The notes under the pieces were generated by a model. It saw only the letters and a program-made list of their open reading frames with translations, searched no databases and was not told where the DNA came from. A DNA stretch of 64,000 nt from an uncultured Lachnospiraceae bacterium (GTDB lineage Bacteria; Bacillota; Clostridia; Lachnospirales; Lachnospiraceae): contig CAMWBY010000003.1 of assembly GCA_947172645.1 (NCBI GenBank), positions 1 to 64,000 of the forward strand, in the 5' to 3' direction. Made by a program: the position numbers and the translations under genes. This document shows, piece after piece, positions 1 to 6,772 of the stretch (position 1 is the stretch's first letter; every line of letters begins with the position of its first letter).

Positions 1-88
1 TTTCGTATCTGCAATACTCAAGCTGGCTTTCCACGGATATGCTGTCCTTTTTTTCGATTGACTGTCTTGCATATAATGCGTCATACAT
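1..88 (-). CDS. Serine recombinase, N-terminal end (runs off window)
   Basis: The reverse strand from 88 reads MYDALYARQSIEKK..., 29 codons up to the window edge. ARQS at residues 7-10 matches the catalytic-serine region of resolvase/TnpX-type large serine recombinases. An AGGAGG box lies 6-7 bases before the ATG. In Tn4451/Tn916-like conjugative elements such a gene sits at one end and drives excision and integration. Only the first 29 residues are visible, so the subfamily cannot be set. It probably belongs to the element that ends near 4511. Confidence 0.75.
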   Translation of the reverse strand, partial: MYDALYARQSIEKKDSISVESQLEYCRYE

Positions 89-123
89 TCTATCTACCTC
101 CTAAAACGTAAGACGCAATACCC

Positions 124-152
124 AATGTCAAATTCCATAGGAATTTGACATT
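124..152. repeat. 13-bp perfect inverted repeat before the recombinase
   Basis: AATGTCAAATTCC (124-136) and GGAATTTGACATT (140-152) are perfectly complementary with a 3-base loop. It lies between the 54-aa gene and the recombinase, both leftward, so it would be in the recombinase leader. No T-run follows on either strand, so it may be a protein-binding site or a leader hairpin rather than a terminator. Confidence 0.6.
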
Positions 153-192
153 AAACAGATCATATCGTTTCCGTGATTGTTTTGCAAGGGAC

Positions 193-357
193 TTACGCAT
201 ATTTCTTAAAAATCTGATAGAGCCTTGCCCCGATTTCCTGTCGGGTTTCCTGCTCTGATTTTTTCTGAAAGGCGGGGTAGATGTTGGTAACGGTCAGCCT
301 CATTTTATCTTTGCGTATTTGGGTATCGGGTGTAGGAGAGTTATTCGTTTTTGACAT
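193..357 (-). CDS. Small mobile-element protein (54 aa)
   Basis: The reverse-strand ORF starts at ATG 357 behind a clear AAGGAGAAAG ribosome site and ends at TAA 193. The protein begins MSKTNNSPTPDTQIRKDKMR and is basic and soluble, with a helical C-terminal half ending FKKYA. I recall similar short proteins beside serine recombinases in Firmicutes conjugative elements, but I cannot name a function. It is co-directional with the recombinase and probably cotranscribed. Confidence 0.6.
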   Translation of the reverse strand: MSKTNNSPTPDTQIRKDKMRLTVTNIYPAFQKKSEQETRQEIGARLYQIFKKYA

Positions 358-765
358 AAACTTTCTCCTTTGACGGTTTCCCTAAATTTTATGAGAAGCG
401 GCAAGTACACTATACGGGAATAGCGTAAACTCCCCCTCTACTACTTACTACGCACGGGAGGTAAAAAATGGCAAAATTTCCGGGAAATTTTATAAAATTT
501 TAGAATAGCGGAATAGCAAGCATAGGGATTGAGTACCCAATCCCGAAAAATTCTCTATCTTTATGAGAAGTGACGTATAGAATTTTTATTTGTTGGGAAG
601 TTTCCCAAACCCTTATAGAAAAATGAAAATGAAAAACAAATACAGACATAGAACAGGAGCAAAAAGCGTTTTAAGGGCATTTCCGGGGCGTTTTGTAGTG
701 CAGACACGGAAATACCCATTACCGCCCGGAAAAGGGCTTCTAAGCGTCCACAAGGGCAGAAAAAG
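358..765. other. Gene-poor stretch of the left mobile element
   Basis: About 400 bp, AT-rich, with no convincing long gene. A ribosome-like GGGAGG at 458-463 precedes an 11-codon ATG ORF (about 468), possibly a leader peptide but unproven. A small hairpin GGGATTG/CAATCCC lies at about 525-544. Longer ORFs read here lack ribosome sites and look accidental. Confidence 0.5.
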
Positions 766-807
766 ACACCGGGGAATGACAGTGTATCAATCATCATTTC
801 CCGGTGT
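766..807 (-). terminator. Intrinsic terminator after the winged-helix gene
   Basis: ACACCGGGGAATGA (766-779) pairs with TCATTTCCCGGTGT (794-807), a 14-bp stem with one G-U pair. On the minus strand it is followed by TCTTTTTC. It starts directly after the stop codon at 808. A related hairpin and flank recur at 3619-3684. Confidence 0.75.
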
Positions 808-1224
808 TTATCCGTCAAATTTATAGCCGACACCTAACACGGTTTTTATGTAGGTCGGGTTTTTGCTGTCCGGCTCTATCTTTTTCCGCAGGTTGTAAAT
901 CACGTTGACAACGCTTGAATGGCAGCTATCGCTATCCATGTTCCAAACGGCTTCAAATATCTGTGTTTGTGTGAGGACAATGCCGGGATTGGAAGCAAGG
1001 AATACAAGGGTACTGTATTCAAGGCGGGTAAGGTTTACTTCTTCCCCGCCCCTAAATACCCGGCGTTGGTGCTGCCTTATTTCCAGTCCCGGAAAGGACA
1101 ACACGGAAGCGGGCATAATCTGCAAGGGTTCAATCTGTATATAGTCAGCGATTGCAGATATAATTTTGTCAACCGCTTTTTCCTCTTGTTCATTAAGCGT
1201 CAGCAGTAGTATTTTTCCGATAAT
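808..1224 (-). CDS. Winged-helix (OmpR/PhoB-type) DNA-binding protein without receiver domain
   Basis: The C-terminal ~95 residues are a complete Trans_reg_C winged helix (LTRLEYSTLVFLASNPG ... VGYKFDG), as in OmpR-family response regulators. The frame stays open upstream of Met 1125 for 33 more sensible codons (LLLTLNEQEEKAVDKI), back to a GAGG box that precedes ATT at 1224. No ATG or GTG fits there, so either ATT is used or the original start has mutated. A start at 1125 would have no ribosome site. There is no phosphoacceptor Asp domain, so control must differ from a normal response regulator. It lies just downstream of the MATE gene on the same strand and probably regulates it. Confidence 0.6.
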   Translation of the reverse strand: MIGKILLLTLNEQEEKAVDKIISAIADYIQIEPLQIMPASVLSFPGLEIRQHQRRVFRGGEEVNLTRLEYSTLVFLASNPGIVLTQTQIFEAVWNMDSDSCHSSVVNVIYNLRKKIEPDSKNPTYIKTVLGVGYKFDG

Positions 1225-1252
1225 GTTATCCTCGCTTTATTAACTAATTTAA

Positions 1253-2611
1253 TTAAATTTTTGCACTGATATTGTGAAGCCGGAATGATTTCTTGACAAA
1301 TACTATTGCCAATCCTGCCCTTATAATTTCCATCAGCGGAAAAGAGAGCCATACCAAAGTAATGTTCCCTGACATGGAAAATAACCATGCTCCACCTAAA
1401 AGAAAGACAGCCTGTGCAACAGATAGGCTAAAACTTTCCTTTCCACGCCCCAACGCTTGCAGACAGCCACGCAGGATATTACTAATCCCCAACAAAGGTA
1501 TGGAAATACCGATAATCCTTAATGCGGGAATACCGATCAGCAGCATTTCATCAGACGCATTAAAAAGTAACAACAATGGCTTTGTAAAGACCAAAAACAG
1601 AAGCGTTACAATAATGCCGATTATAAGATTGGCAATAATGCTGAAACGCAGAGTGTCTAAAATGCGTTTATGCTTTCCTGCCCCAAGATTGTAAGCAATG
1701 ATAGATACATTTGCGTCACTCATTCCGTTTGCGGGCATGATTGCAAAGCTCTGTAATCTGATACAGGCAATATAAACGGCGGGTGCAACAACAGAAAGCG
1801 GCAGGACGATATTGTTAATACCAAAAGCAAGCACGGAAATCATACAGTTTGTGATTGCAACGGGAATACCGATATTTAATATCTGCCTGACAATTTCCCC
1901 GTTGGGGCGTACCCTTGAAAACTGAAAATGAAGCTCTTTGTTTTTGAAGATATTCAAGCTAAGTCCTGCAAGACTGGCTAACATCTGTGCAATAACAGTT
2001 GCATAGGCAGCTCCCGCTATGCCAAGTGCAGGCATACCAAACCACCCAAAAATCATAACCGGGTCTAATATAATATTGATAACTGCACCGGTAATCATGG
2101 AAATCATTGTAAGGTTCGTTTTTCCCGTTGCGCTTAACAGTCTTTCAAAAAAGACTTGGTGCAGGGAAGCAAAGGCGGCAAGACACAATATCCGGCTGTA
2201 AGAGCTGCACATATCCAAAATGGGGACAATATCTGTCTGAAAGCTGAAAAAGGGTTCAATGGCTGTTGTCCCTATTACCATAAAAAGTACAGAAGCAACC
2301 CATACCATAAAAAGCCCGTTCCCTATTATTCTGCTGATATTTTCCCTGCCGCCTGCTCCTAACTGTTTTGACAGGAGAGCGTTTGTCCCAACTCCAATGC
2401 CTGCCCCAATGCCCGTAATAAGATATTGTACCGGGGTACATAGGGAAATTGCGGTCAATGCCTCATTGCTGATTTGTGCTACATACAGACTGTCAACCAA
2501 TCCGTATAACACTTGTATCAGCAGGGACAAAACAAGCGGCACGGACATTTTCAATAATAACTGTCTAACTGGCAGAGTACCTAATTTATTTTCTGCTGTT
2601 TCTGTGTTCAT
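1253..2611 (-). CDS. MATE family efflux transporter
   Basis: 452 aa, about 12 predicted membrane helices, with the MATE architecture of two six-helix halves (VPLVLSLLIQVLYGLVDSLY at the start, a second half from about residue 235). MATE proteins export cationic drugs or toxins in exchange for Na+ or H+. Length is normal (about 450). A strong AAGGAGG site precedes ATG 2611. It is divergent from the LysR gene at 2726 across a 115-bp promoter region, a typical regulator-pump pair carried as cargo. Substrate unknown. Confidence 0.9.
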   Translation of the reverse strand: MNTETAENKLGTLPVRQLLLKMSVPLVLSLLIQVLYGLVDSLYVAQISNEALTAISLCTPVQYLITGIGAGIGVGTNALLSKQLGAGGRENISRIIGNGLFMVWVASVLFMVIGTTAIEPFFSFQTDIVPILDMCSSYSRILCLAAFASLHQVFFERLLSATGKTNLTMISMITGAVINIILDPVMIFGWFGMPALGIAGAAYATVIAQMLASLAGLSLNIFKNKELHFQFSRVRPNGEIVRQILNIGIPVAITNCMISVLAFGINNIVLPLSVVAPAVYIACIRLQSFAIMPANGMSDANVSIIAYNLGAGKHKRILDTLRFSIIANLIIGIIVTLLFLVFTKPLLLLFNASDEMLLIGIPALRIIGISIPLLGISNILRGCLQALGRGKESFSLSVAQAVFLLGGAWLFSMSGNITLVWLSFPLMEIIRAGLAIVFVKKSFRLHNISAKI

Positions 2612-2659
2612 TTTCGTTTCCTCCTTATTTCTTTTATATTCATTCTACCGTATATCAGA

Positions 2660-2688
2660 TTGAAACAGAATGATAAATATGTTAAGAT
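2660..2688 (+). promoter_or_regulatory. Sigma-A-type promoter of the LysR gene
   Basis: TTGAAA at 2660-2665 and TAAGAT at 2683-2688 are 17 bp apart. Transcription would start near 2695, which rules out the upstream in-frame start at 2660 and supports ATG 2726. The interval also holds the MATE promoter on the other strand, so LysR could control both. Confidence 0.6.
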
Positions 2689-2725
2689 ACTTAAAACCAA
2701 TGGTTTATACAGGGAGAACATCAAT

Positions 2726-3616
2726 ATGGATTATCAGTTATTAAAGACTTTTATAGAAGTATCTGACTGTGGAAGTTTTTCAAAGGCTTCTGAACGGCTA
2801 TTTATATCTACCACGGCAATCGCAAAACAGATGAACCTGTTGGAAAAAGAAACGGGACTGCATCTGTTTGACCGGACAAAACGGGGTACAACCCTTACAA
2901 AGAGCGGGTCAGTGTTTTATGAAGATGCCGTGTTTATGGTTCATTACTGGGATAAAATGCTTGAACGTGCAAGAAACGCTGAATGGAACAGTGGGGGAAC
3001 TTATATACGCATAGGTTCGTCCATGCTCCGTTCAGAAAAATATTTACTGGACTTATGGACGAAAGTAAAGGACAATTATCCTCATTATAAAATTCATTTT
3101 GTGCCTTTTGAAGATAATTACCAAAGCTATTTGGAGATTGTACAAAACTTGGGAAAAGAGATTGATATTATCGCTTCCAATTATCCGCCGGACTTGTGGG
3201 GCGGCTGCTGTAATGTCTTAAAGCTCGCCGATGTTCCTTTGTGCTGTGCGGTATCACGCTATCACATTTTGGCGCAAAAAGAGGTTTTGGATTACGAAGA
3301 TTTTTTCGGGCAGGAATTGATGATTTTGCATAGGGGCAGGAGCAGCTATGTTGATACTGTCCGTGACAGATTACTGCATTATCCACAAATCAAAATAATA
3401 GATGTCCCGGATTATGATGTGCAGATTTTTAATCAGTGCGAAACGACAAACAGAATTTTACTGATAACGGAAGCGTGGGTAAATGTACACCCGTTACTTG
3501 TTACAATACCCGTCAAATGGGAGTTTACTTCTCCGTATGGGCTTCTTTATGGGCTGAACCCTCCCGAAGTAGTAAACAATTTTATACAGTCTGTTAAGGA
3601 ATTGATAAATCTTTAG
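2726..3616 (+). CDS. LysR family transcriptional regulator
   Basis: 296 aa from ATG 2726, behind AGGGAGAAC. It has an N-terminal winged HTH of LysR type (residues about 1-60: SFSKASERLFISTTAIAKQM) and a periplasmic-binding-like effector domain (about 90-290). LysR proteins bind small ligands and usually control a divergent gene, here the MATE pump at 1253-2611. The open frame continues upstream to 2660, but the promoter there makes a longer product unlikely. Ligand unknown. Confidence 0.9.
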   Translation: MDYQLLKTFIEVSDCGSFSKASERLFISTTAIAKQMNLLEKETGLHLFDRTKRGTTLTKSGSVFYEDAVFMVHYWDKMLERARNAEWNSGGTYIRIGSSMLRSEKYLLDLWTKVKDNYPHYKIHFVPFEDNYQSYLEIVQNLGKEIDIIASNYPPDLWGGCCNVLKLADVPLCCAVSRYHILAQKEVLDYEDFFGQELMILHRGRSSYVDTVRDRLLHYPQIKIIDVPDYDVQIFNQCETTNRILLITEAWVNVHPLLVTIPVKWEFTSPYGLLYGLNPPEVVNNFIQSVKELINL

Positions 3617-3647
3617 AACTAAGCGTCCGCAAAGGCGTAAAAAAATA

Positions 3648-3682
3648 CCGGGGAATGGCACTTATAAGCTTCCATTCCCCGG
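3648..3682 (-). terminator. Leftward intrinsic terminator, copy 2
   Basis: CCGGGGAATGG (3648-3658) pairs perfectly with CCATTCCCCGG (3672-3682). The T-run (TATTTTTT) follows on the minus strand. The hairpin and its flank (CTAAGCGTCC at 3619) resemble 740-805, so the MATE/LysR cassette is bracketed by related direct repeats. It terminates the broken minus-strand ORF at 3690-3776. Confidence 0.7.
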
Positions 3683-3689
3683 CGTTCCA

Positions 3690-3776
3690 TTACTCCATAT
3701 CTTCAGCGGGCAGAAACACAAGCCCGGCAAATTCTTCTTTATGCCTTTCCCAGACTATCAACGCCAAACAGCCACG
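3690..3776 (-). pseudogene. C-terminal remnant of an unknown element protein
   Basis: The minus strand reads ...VWERHKEEFAGLVFLPAEDME then TAA, directly before a good terminator. An in-frame stop lies just upstream, inside a large inverted repeat, and no start or ribosome site is present. The sequence looks coding but is only about 28 codons. It may be the tail of a gene broken when the cassette was inserted. Family not recognised. Confidence 0.3.
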
Positions 3777-3823
3777 TCAAGGACGTAAACGCCGCTAAAG
3801 TGGTAAATCCTTGACGTGGCTGT
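3768..3823. repeat. Large inverted repeat in mobile element
   Basis: ACAGCCACGTCAAGGA (3768-3783) and TCCTTGACGTGGCTGT (3808-3823) pair perfectly over 16 bp with a 24-base loop. After a short mismatch the pairing resumes with CAACG/CGTTG. No T-run follows. In a conjugative element such a hairpin could be an oriT or replication nick region or a regulator site; this is inference. Confidence 0.55.
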
Positions 3824-4073
3824 CTGCCGTTGATAAAGGGCAACTAAGGCATAAATGAATATCTATGTTGTATCAACCTCTTTTCTTTTCCATTCCCTTC
3901 ATGCAATAGGGATAATCCAATTAAAAATTAAAAGAGCGGATAGGAAAGGAATAGATAATTTATCATCCTGTAATTTATTCTTTAGTATTTTATATATCTA
4001 TATTTTATTGCGTTGGTTTTTCCTGTGTTGGAAAATCCAATGTTGGATTTTCCGGTGTAGGGTTTTCCATGAT
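3824..4073. other. AT-rich gene-poor interval with coding-like tail
   Basis: No complete gene is seen. On the minus strand, two codons after the stop of the next gene (4074), the same frame reads MENPTPENPTLDFPTQEKPT and stops at 4005. Pro/Thr/Asn-rich tails of this kind close related initiator-like HTH proteins, so the stop may truncate a longer original. The repetitive tail makes an 11-bp inverted repeat at 4030-4053. Confidence 0.4.
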
Positions 4074-4394
4074 TTAATTATTGCCATAGCTGTCATTCAG
4101 CTTTGGGGAAGAATAAACTGTATATTCCATTTCTCGAAGTTGTCCCTTTTCGTTCCGTATTCTGTTGCGGGTAATATATCCTGCCTGCTCCAATTCGTGT
4201 ATAATCGTTGTAATAGCGTCTAACCCCTCTTTGTTGATATAAGCTAATCCTTGCAGGGTAAAATTCCATTCCGGGGGCAATGAGAGCATTTGACAGAGCA
4301 ATCCTTTTGCCCGTAGGGATAATTGGCGGTTGCGTAAGTGAGTGTTTGGCATAATCGTATAATCTTTGACTTTTTCTACTCTGAATACTGGCAT
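4074..4394 (-). CDS. Replication-initiator-like HTH protein of conjugative element
   Basis: 106 aa: MPVFRVEKVKDYTIMPNTHL ... a winged-helix domain of the type found at the N-terminus of DUF6017/replisome-organiser-like proteins in Tn1549-type elements (LSLRAKGLLCQMLSLPPEW, GLAYINKEGLDAITTIIHEL). AAAGGACAAG precedes ATG 4394. Relatives usually have a Pro/Thr-rich tail and sometimes a further domain. Here TAA comes first and the tail lies in frame behind it, suggesting a nonsense truncation. It is the last gene before the element end near 4511. Confidence 0.7.
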   Translation of the reverse strand: MPVFRVEKVKDYTIMPNTHLRNRQLSLRAKGLLCQMLSLPPEWNFTLQGLAYINKEGLDAITTIIHELEQAGYITRNRIRNEKGQLREMEYTVYSSPKLNDSYGNN

Positions 4395-4485
4395 AATAGC
4401 TTGTCCTTTCTTTTGGTGCGAAAGCCGAAGTCCGCAGCTTTGAGGAACGTGTGGGTATGCGTCTTAGTGATTGTATTGTGTGTGT

Positions 4486-4638
4486 TCATTTACTACAATC
4501 TTCCCGATTTGCTTCACCGAACCTCTGGAAGTGCACAACTTCCCTGGCACGCAGGAATTTGATTGGCTCGCATACTTCCTGGTCATGGACGAGCCTTAAG
4601 ATGTTGTCATAGGTGGTGCGGGCTTTTTGTTCTGCTGC
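4486..4638 (-). pseudogene. cotJC: cotJC, separated 3' fragment
   Basis: The minus strand from 4638 reads AAEQKARTTYDNILRLVHDQ and on to FLRAREVVHFQRFGEA, the conserved C-terminal part of CotJC/manganese-catalase-like coat proteins. It continues exactly in frame from the 5' part at 10339-10738 (...DLCEDMAA) if the 5.7-kb element is removed through the TCTGCTGC core. After FGEA the family likeness stops at about 4511 and the frame ends at 4486, which I read as the end of the left conjugative element. Confidence 0.85.
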
Positions 4639-4709
4639 GATCCTATAAGAACAACTTTTGGTTAATAGGTTTATGGAATTAGGGGAGTTTTGATTAATCA
4701 GCGCTCCCC

Positions 4710-6269
4710 TTAGAAATTCCAGTGAATTTCAATCGGAACATCCTTTGTCCCAGGCATACGTTTTCCCACGGACACATAATCAATCAGTATTTCCACAATT
4801 TCACGGGTAAGGTGTTCCAGATTGGTGTATTGCTCGATCAGTTCGCGGCGGTTATCGCTAGCCGTAGTTTTTTCTTCAATTTCGGATAACTGCTTTTTAC
4901 CGCCTGCGACTATGCGCTCCAAGCGGTCGCGCTCTGTGGTAAAGTCCTTTGACATTTCCGCATAATCGCTTTCGGACAGCAAGCCCCTTACCTTATCCAT
5001 GTAAAGCTCCCGGATACCTTTTGAATATTCCGCAATTCTTTTTTCATAGACTGCTATATCAGCGAGCAGACGGGTTTTTTGCTCCTGCAAGTTATCACAA
5101 AATTCTATGTTTTGCGCTAACTCATCCTTATCAAGATATTCCGCTGCTAAATGGTTAAGCTCGTTAATCACAAGCTGTTCTAATTTATCAACGGAGATAA
5201 AGGAACCGATACAAGCGTCCTTTGATACATGGCGGCTTGAACATTTTAGATAATGTCGGTCGTGGTTTTTAGAAGAACTCATTGTGTAGCCGCAGTTAGC
5301 GCACCGGGCTTTTCTTGCGAACAGACCTATTGTGCCAATCGTGAAAGGCTTTGCTTTTTGCGAGATTAACGACTGTACTCTGTCCCATAATTCACGTTCA
5401 ATGATCGGCTCGTGAGTTGCCTCGACAATATACCATTCGTTTTTAGGGCGGGGCTTGTTCTGCTTTGTCTTATAGGATACGCTACCGTATTTGCCTTGCA
5501 CCATATTCCCGATATAGATTTCGTTTGTAAGCATATCGGAAATAGCAAAGTATTTCCATAGAGTGCTGTTTTTGGTTTTGGGCTGTTGGTAGCGCAGACC
5601 GTGCAAACGCTTGTATTCAGTCGGATTAGGTATGCCTTTGTCATTGAGCATGCGGGCGATTGCAGTTTTTCCATAACCTTGTGAAAACAGGGTAAATACT
5701 TCTCGGACAACGGCTGCGGCTTCTTCGTCAATTATTAAGCGTCCCTTTTGATCGGGGTCTTTCTTGTAACCGTAGAGAGCAAATGCGCCAATATGAAAAC
5801 CGTTTACCCGTCTGTTTGTCAAAACACTGCGGATATTTTCGGACATATCTTCTAAGTACCATTCATTGACAAGCCCGTTGATCTGGCGGGATTTTTTGTT
5901 TCCCTTGTTTGCGGTGTCCGCGTTATCAACAATACTGATGAAGCGAATGCCCCAGATGGGGAAAAGTCCATGTATGTACTTTTCTACAAGCTCAAGTTCA
6001 CGAGTAAAACGTGACTGTGTTTTGCAGAGGATAATATCAAATTTATGTTGCTCCGCGTCGTTTAGCAGACGGTTAAATTCTGGGCGGCGTCTGTCTGCGC
6101 CTGCATAGTCGTCGTCGCTGTAAATGTTATAAAGTTCCCACCCCTGTTCCATAGCATATTGCAACAACATTGATTTTTGATTCTGTATGCTGTTGCTGTC
6201 GTCGGTTTCAAATTGCTTGTTTCTATCTTCCTCGGATAAGCGGCAGTAAATAGCTACTTTCATACTCAT
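4710..6269 (-). CDS. Large serine recombinase of the cotJC element
   Basis: 519 aa. The resolvase catalytic domain has Ser12 in YCRLS (residues about 1-150). The Recombinase domain follows (about 165-260, with GYGKTAIARMLNDKGIPNP). A zinc ribbon (CANCGY ... CSSRH ... C, about 310-345) precedes a coiled-coil tail with a DUF4368-like end. Such enzymes carry out directional integration and excision between short identical cores. It sits 71 bp inside the left core and transcribes toward it, the usual arrangement. ATG 6269 is behind AAGGAGGGATAAAA. Confidence 0.93.
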   Translation of the reverse strand: MSMKVAIYCRLSEEDRNKQFETDDSNSIQNQKSMLLQYAMEQGWELYNIYSDDDYAGADRRRPEFNRLLNDAEQHKFDIILCKTQSRFTRELELVEKYIHGLFPIWGIRFISIVDNADTANKGNKKSRQINGLVNEWYLEDMSENIRSVLTNRRVNGFHIGAFALYGYKKDPDQKGRLIIDEEAAAVVREVFTLFSQGYGKTAIARMLNDKGIPNPTEYKRLHGLRYQQPKTKNSTLWKYFAISDMLTNEIYIGNMVQGKYGSVSYKTKQNKPRPKNEWYIVEATHEPIIERELWDRVQSLISQKAKPFTIGTIGLFARKARCANCGYTMSSSKNHDRHYLKCSSRHVSKDACIGSFISVDKLEQLVINELNHLAAEYLDKDELAQNIEFCDNLQEQKTRLLADIAVYEKRIAEYSKGIRELYMDKVRGLLSESDYAEMSKDFTTERDRLERIVAGGKKQLSEIEEKTTASDNRRELIEQYTNLEHLTREIVEILIDYVSVGKRMPGTKDVPIEIHWNF

Positions 6270-6348
6270 TCGTTTTTATCCCTCCTTAAGAGATAAAAAC
6301 AAGTCTGCTCCATGTACATATTACATATGGCAGCAAAAAACTTGTAAA

Positions 6349-6534
6349 TTATCGTTTTCCTTCAACTGATTTATTGTTAAACACGGGGGAGTCAGGTGAA
6401 GTTTGGCATCTGTTGCCTTTTTCAAGCTGATTGATAAGGTGTATCCATGCTTTGGTAAAATTATCTTTAGAAGTTGTGTCTTCACCATTTTTAAAAATAC
6501 TTTTGCAAATTTTTTTTGAATCTGTATTGGACAA
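6349..6534 (-). CDS. Small TnpW-like mobile-element protein (TTG start)
   Basis: 61 aa beginning MSNTDSKK, with DNFTKAWIHLINQLEKG in the middle, a pattern I associate with TnpW-like small proteins next to TnpX/TndX recombinases. The start is TTG 6534, 7 bases after AAGGAAGG. It lies upstream of and co-directional with the recombinase. A longer overlapping frame (6321-6566) has no ribosome site. Function unknown. Confidence 0.5.
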   Translation of the reverse strand: MSNTDSKKICKSIFKNGEDTTSKDNFTKAWIHLINQLEKGNRCQTSPDSPVFNNKSVEGKR

Positions 6535-6687
6535 AATATCGCCTTCCTTTGCCTATATGACAACATATGCAGAATTACTTGTACATTATGTTGGTCTTAT
6601 AAAAATAAAAGTTGCTTTTGTCTAATTTTAGGATAATACGCTTGTCAACCTGAATGTTAATAGACTTTATAGGTAAAAAATCTTTTA

Positions 6688-6716
6688 TTGCTGATTTGTT
6701 GGATTGTTGGTATTAT
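6688..6716 (+). promoter_or_regulatory. Promoter of the GmrSD-like gene
   Basis: TTGCTG (6688-6693), a 17-bp spacer, then TATTAT (6711-6716). The predicted start near 6723 leaves a 50-base leader before ATG 6773, so the in-frame ATG at 6722 is unlikely. Confidence 0.5.
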
Positions 6717-6772
6717 AAAAAATGATGGCAAGTATGGTGAGAAGGAGATACGATAGTGAGAAGGAGAGTTAC

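Noticed and set aside
1200..1388. 62-codon minus-strand ORF between the winged-helix and MATE genes
   Set aside because: It overlaps the MATE 3' end in another frame and has no ribosome site.
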